DNA of 52,439 bases from COE1 sp964445375 (lineage in GTDB: Bacteria; Bacillota; Clostridia; Lachnospirales; Lachnospiraceae): the NCBI GenBank assembly GCA_964445375.1, contig CAYUKO010000005.1, positions 1 through 52,439 of the forward strand. The letters run 5' to 3'. Below are positions 49,880 to 52,439 of this stretch, one piece after another. The translations under genes and the position numbers were made by a program. The notes below the pieces were generated by a model. That model saw nothing but the letters and a program-made list of their open reading frames with translations. It ran no database searches and was not told where the DNA came from. Within the stretch, counting starts at the first letter, position 1; the number at the start of each line of letters is the position of its first letter.

Positions 49880-51565
49880 TTAAATATCAATAAATTCCAT
49901 ATCATCATCGTCATCTAAGAAATTCTTAGCTCTACGACCATTCTGCAACTGCTGATTCTGATTTCCTTTATTTGGACGATTCTGCTGCTGCGTTGGGCGC
50001 TTTGGCTGTGGTTCGCCTGGCTGACGTCTTTGTGGCTGGCCTTTGCCCTGTTGTGGCTGGCGTCTTACTGGCTGACCGTTCTCCTGCTGTGGCTGACGTC
50101 TTGGCTGCTGACCATTGCCCTGCTGTGGCTGGCGTCTTACTGGCTGCTCACCACTCTCCTGCTGTGGCTGACGTCTTGGTTGCTGACCATTACCCTGCTG
50201 TGGCTGGCGTCTTGGCTGCTGACCATTGCCCTGTTGTGGCTGACGTCTTGGTTGCTGAGGTCTTTCCGGACGTCTTACCGGCTGCTGAATTGGCTCTTCT
50301 TCCTCAAGCTCCTCTTCCTCATCCTCATAATTCTCGTCATCTTCTTCGTCCTCTTCAGACTCATTCTCTTCATCATCGTCATACTCATCATCATAATAAT
50401 CGGATGTGTATTCTCTAAGCTTTATGAACATCAATCCAATTACTGCAATGAGAATAACAATCACAATAACAAGAATAATCAACAGAAATGGACTTCCTGA
50501 AAAACTGCTTTCCTTTGGAATGGTTGCGTCAGCTGTATCATATACATATCTCTGATATACACCATTCTCGGAATCATACATAAACCAGCCTGTTTCACCA
50601 TTCTGTTTCTGTGCATAGAACAGATAGAACTGACCATTTTTAAATGCTTTAATATCCTGATCCTGCCACTTTAATATAATCTCATTGAATTCTGGAAGCA
50701 CATACACATCTTCCTCTACATTCATCAGAATCATATTGGCATTCTCATCTTCGGGTTCCTGCTCCTGCGGCTGCTCTTCTGTCACAGGTTCTGCTGCTTC
50801 CTCTGTTACAGCCTCTGTTGTCGTTTCTTCCGGAACTTCCTCTGTTCCTGTAATTTCTGAAACAGCTGTATCCGGTGAAACACTATCAAAAGTCACCAAA
50901 TCTGCACGGATAAATCCAGTAATCTCTTTATTGTTATAAGAAAAAGATACCTGATACCACTTCTTTCCGTCTGAGCCTGCTGCCTCACCAGTTACCGTAA
51001 GAACCATTCCCTTATTTGCAGTTGCCACTACCTCATGCTGTGTAGAAGCACCTTTTCTAATTCTGACGTTATTGGTTACTACCGTACCTGTCTTCTGTTC
51101 AACTGCTGTTACCTGCGTTTCTGAGGTATCTACCGTCGTAGTAGTTGTTGTAGCTGCTGCTGAATCCGTTGTTGATTTATTCGTATTCTCATTAGCAACT
51201 GTGGAAATACTTCCATCTGAATTCTTCTGTACTAAGTCAGAACGAATAAATCCCTTTGTATCCGCATTTACATATACCTGATACCAGATATTTCCATCGG
51301 CACCTGTTGTCTGTCCACAAATAGATAATGTGTCTCCACTCTTTACACCAGCTAATGCTTCACTGGAAGTATCTGCTGTTGCTCTAATCTTTGCACCTGC
51401 CACAATGACAGTTGCCGGAACTTCGTCAGCAAAGACAACCGTTCCAATGCTTAAAACCATGCAGAAAAGCATTACTGCAAGTGCGTGAATCCATGTTCTT
51501 TGAACCTTCCCACTTCTAACACACATAGTCTTTTCTGCCTTACTGTTGTGTCTATAAATATTCAT
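49880..51565 (-). CDS. SH3b membrane protein with acidic and RQPQQ-repeat cytoplasmic tail
   Basis: 561 residues. Signal segment (ALAVMLFCMVLSIGTVVFAD), two bacterial SH3 domains (GAKIRATADTSSEALAGVKS and NNVRIRKGASTQHEVVATAN), a Thr-rich linker, a globular stretch, then a single membrane helix FLLIILVIVIVILIAVIGLM. Beyond it lies an Asp/Glu-rich stretch of about 45 residues and 7-8 repeats of a unit like PRRQPQQGNGQQ, ending NFLDDDDDMEFIDI. Topology: SH3 domains outside binding wall peptides, repeat tail inside. The polyampholyte tail may recruit proteins or nucleic acid. Function unknown. Confidence 0.85.
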   Translation of the reverse strand: MNIYRHNSKAEKTMCVRSGKVQRTWIHALAVMLFCMVLSIGTVVFADEVPATVIVAGAKIRATADTSSEALAGVKSGDTLSICGQTTGADGNIWYQVYVNADTKGFIRSDLVQKNSDGSISTVANENTNKSTTDSAAATTTTTTVDTSETQVTAVEQKTGTVVTNNVRIRKGASTQHEVVATANKGMVLTVTGEAAGSDGKKWYQVSFSYNNKEITGFIRADLVTFDSVSPDTAVSEITGTEEVPEETTTEAVTEEAAEPVTEEQPQEQEPEDENANMILMNVEEDVYVLPEFNEIILKWQDQDIKAFKNGQFYLFYAQKQNGETGWFMYDSENGVYQRYVYDTADATIPKESSFSGSPFLLIILVIVIVILIAVIGLMFIKLREYTSDYYDDEYDDDEENESEEDEEDDENYEDEEEELEEEEPIQQPVRRPERPQQPRRQPQQGNGQQPRRQPQQGNGQQPRRQPQQESGEQPVRRQPQQGNGQQPRRQPQQENGQPVRRQPQQGKGQPQRRQPGEPQPKRPTQQQNRPNKGNQNQQLQNGRRAKNFLDDDDDMEFIDI

Positions 51566-51613
51566 TCGCTTTCTCCTATGTTTCCCCTGAATGCTTTCTT
51601 CTATACTATTTCA

Positions 51614-52438
51614 TTAAGCCTCGTCTATCGCTTTTCCGATATCATGACGCATATACTTATTATCAAAGTCAATCCATTCAGTTGCTGCATATGCATTTGC
51701 TCTTGCTTCCTTAAGGTCTGCACCTTTAGCTGTAATGCCAAGAACACGTCCACCATTGGTTACGAGCTTGCCATTTTCCAACTTGGTTCCTGCATGGAAA
51801 CAATAATAACCATCTTTACCTTCAAAATTCTCAAGTCCTCTGATTTCTAATCCCTTATCATACTTTACAGGATATCCGTCAGATGCCAATACAACACAAA
51901 CTGCTGCATTATCTTCAAACTGCAGATCTACTTCATCAAGCTTTCCATCGATACAAGCTTCCATTACTTCAATAATATCATTCTTCATACGTGGAAGAAC
52001 AACCTGTGCCTCAGGATCACCAAATCTTGCGTTGTATTCCAATACCTTTGGTCCCTTTGGAGTAAGCATCAGACCAAAGAAGATAATTCCCTTGAATTCT
52101 CTGCCTTCTGCTGCCATAGCATCAACAGTTGCCTGATAGATATACTTCTTGCAGAACTCATCTACTTCTTCTGTATAGAATGGACTTGGAGAAAATGTTC
52201 CCATACCTCCGGTATTAAGTCCTTGATCTCCGTCCTTTGCTCTCTTATGATCCTGTGCAGAAGTCATTGTCTTAATGGTCTTACCATCTACGTATGATAA
52301 TACAGATACTTCACGTCCAGTCATGAATTCCTCAATAACCATACGATTTCCTGCTGTACCAAACTGCTTATCGAGCATAATAGATTTTACGCCCTCTTTT
52401 GCTTCCTCTAAGGTGTTACAGATTAATACACCCTTACC
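51614..52438 (-). CDS. purD: Phosphoribosylamine-glycine ligase PurD, N-terminus outside window
   Basis: The C-terminal 274 codons of the gene. In-frame codons continue to the window edge with GKGVLICNTLEEAKEGVKSI before the internal Met at 52378. ATP-grasp features: VIEEFMTGREVSVLSYVDGK, GLNTGGMGTFSPSPF, YNARFGDPEAQVVLPRM, and the GAR-synthetase C-terminal domain (VTNGGRVLGITAKGADLKEA). It makes GAR in purine synthesis. The 3' end is complete; no terminator is evident in the 48 bp before the next gene. Confidence 0.97.
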   Translation of the reverse strand, partial: GKGVLICNTLEEAKEGVKSIMLDKQFGTAGNRMVIEEFMTGREVSVLSYVDGKTIKTMTSAQDHKRAKDGDQGLNTGGMGTFSPSPFYTEEVDEFCKKYIYQATVDAMAAEGREFKGIIFFGLMLTPKGPKVLEYNARFGDPEAQVVLPRMKNDIIEVMEACIDGKLDEVDLQFEDNAAVCVVLASDGYPVKYDKGLEIRGLENFEGKDGYYCFHAGTKLENGKLVTNGGRVLGITAKGADLKEARANAYAATEWIDFDNKYMRHDIGKAIDEA

Positions 52439-52439
52439 A

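Noticed and set aside
49980..50280. CRISPR array suggested by regularly repeated units.
   Set aside because: The repeats are short coding repeats (RRQPQQGNGQQ) within one open frame, with no spacers.
50030..50500. Long hydrophobic plus-strand frame rich in Leu and Trp opposite the SH3 membrane protein.
   Set aside because: It is the complement of the RRQPQQ repeats and has no ribosome binding site; low-complexity shadow.

Overview
The window is a 52.4 kb piece of a low-GC Firmicutes chromosome. It is most likely from a gut-type clostridium of the family Lachnospiraceae. The basis is the AT-rich sequence with AGGAGG-type ribosome binding sites, a lysine riboswitch in front of dapA, sporulation-type genes (SleB, SpoIID-like), DUF1836 and YerC regulators, a PadR-DUF1700-DUF4097 operon, and tRNA genes without encoded CCA. 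Genus and species cannot be fixed from the sequence alone.

Layout. 1-3.2 kb: a truncated ABC-transporter start, a DUF1836 regulator, a YerC/TrpR-like regulator, a degenerate M23 protein and a cold-shock protein. 3.3-7.6 kb: lysine riboswitch, dapA and dapB with a eukaryotic-type hisA behind them, then an orphan corrinoid adenosyltransferase and a double-OB-fold SSB-like protein. The 3' end of dapA carries an exact 203-bp tandem duplication. 7.8-17.7 kb: typA, a roughly 470-bp giant palindrome, and a six-gene MacB-like efflux operon with three tandem periplasmic-adaptor paralogues, Met-rich repeats and a G9 tract in the permease gene. 17.8-27.6 kb: cell-envelope and c-di-GMP genes (SpoIID/PG-binding protein, two tandem PilZ proteins, class A PBP, membrane diguanylate cyclase, SH3 protein), tRNA-Thr and a GH43-like enzyme. 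27.7-33.5 kb: an XRE-CheC operon, the PadR-DUF1700-DUF4097 envelope-stress-type operon with a tandem operator array, and small metabolic genes.

33.6-41.8 kb is a worn genomic island ending at tRNA-Trp. It holds a RelBE-type toxin-antitoxin pair, a 3'-truncated IS91-type transposase, a HipA-like kinase overlapping an HTH protein (the best candidate for a little-described two-gene system), AbiEi/AbiEii, an ATP-binding-protein remnant, and an integrase remnant fused by deletion to the C-terminal part of what looks like a defence helicase. A 44-bp non-coding motif occurs on both sides of the AbiE module. 42-52.4 kb returns to core genes: SleB, M18 aminopeptidase, radA, clpC under a GntR-type repressor instead of CtsR, an SH3 membrane protein with a strongly charged repeat tail, and the 3' part of purD.

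The genes form compact units, mostly on the minus strand, with clear stem-loop terminators and several promoters overlapped by inverted repeats (relBE, gntR-clpC, the kinase pair, padR and the adenosyltransferase). All functional calls rest on motif recognition in the translated sequence. No database search was run.
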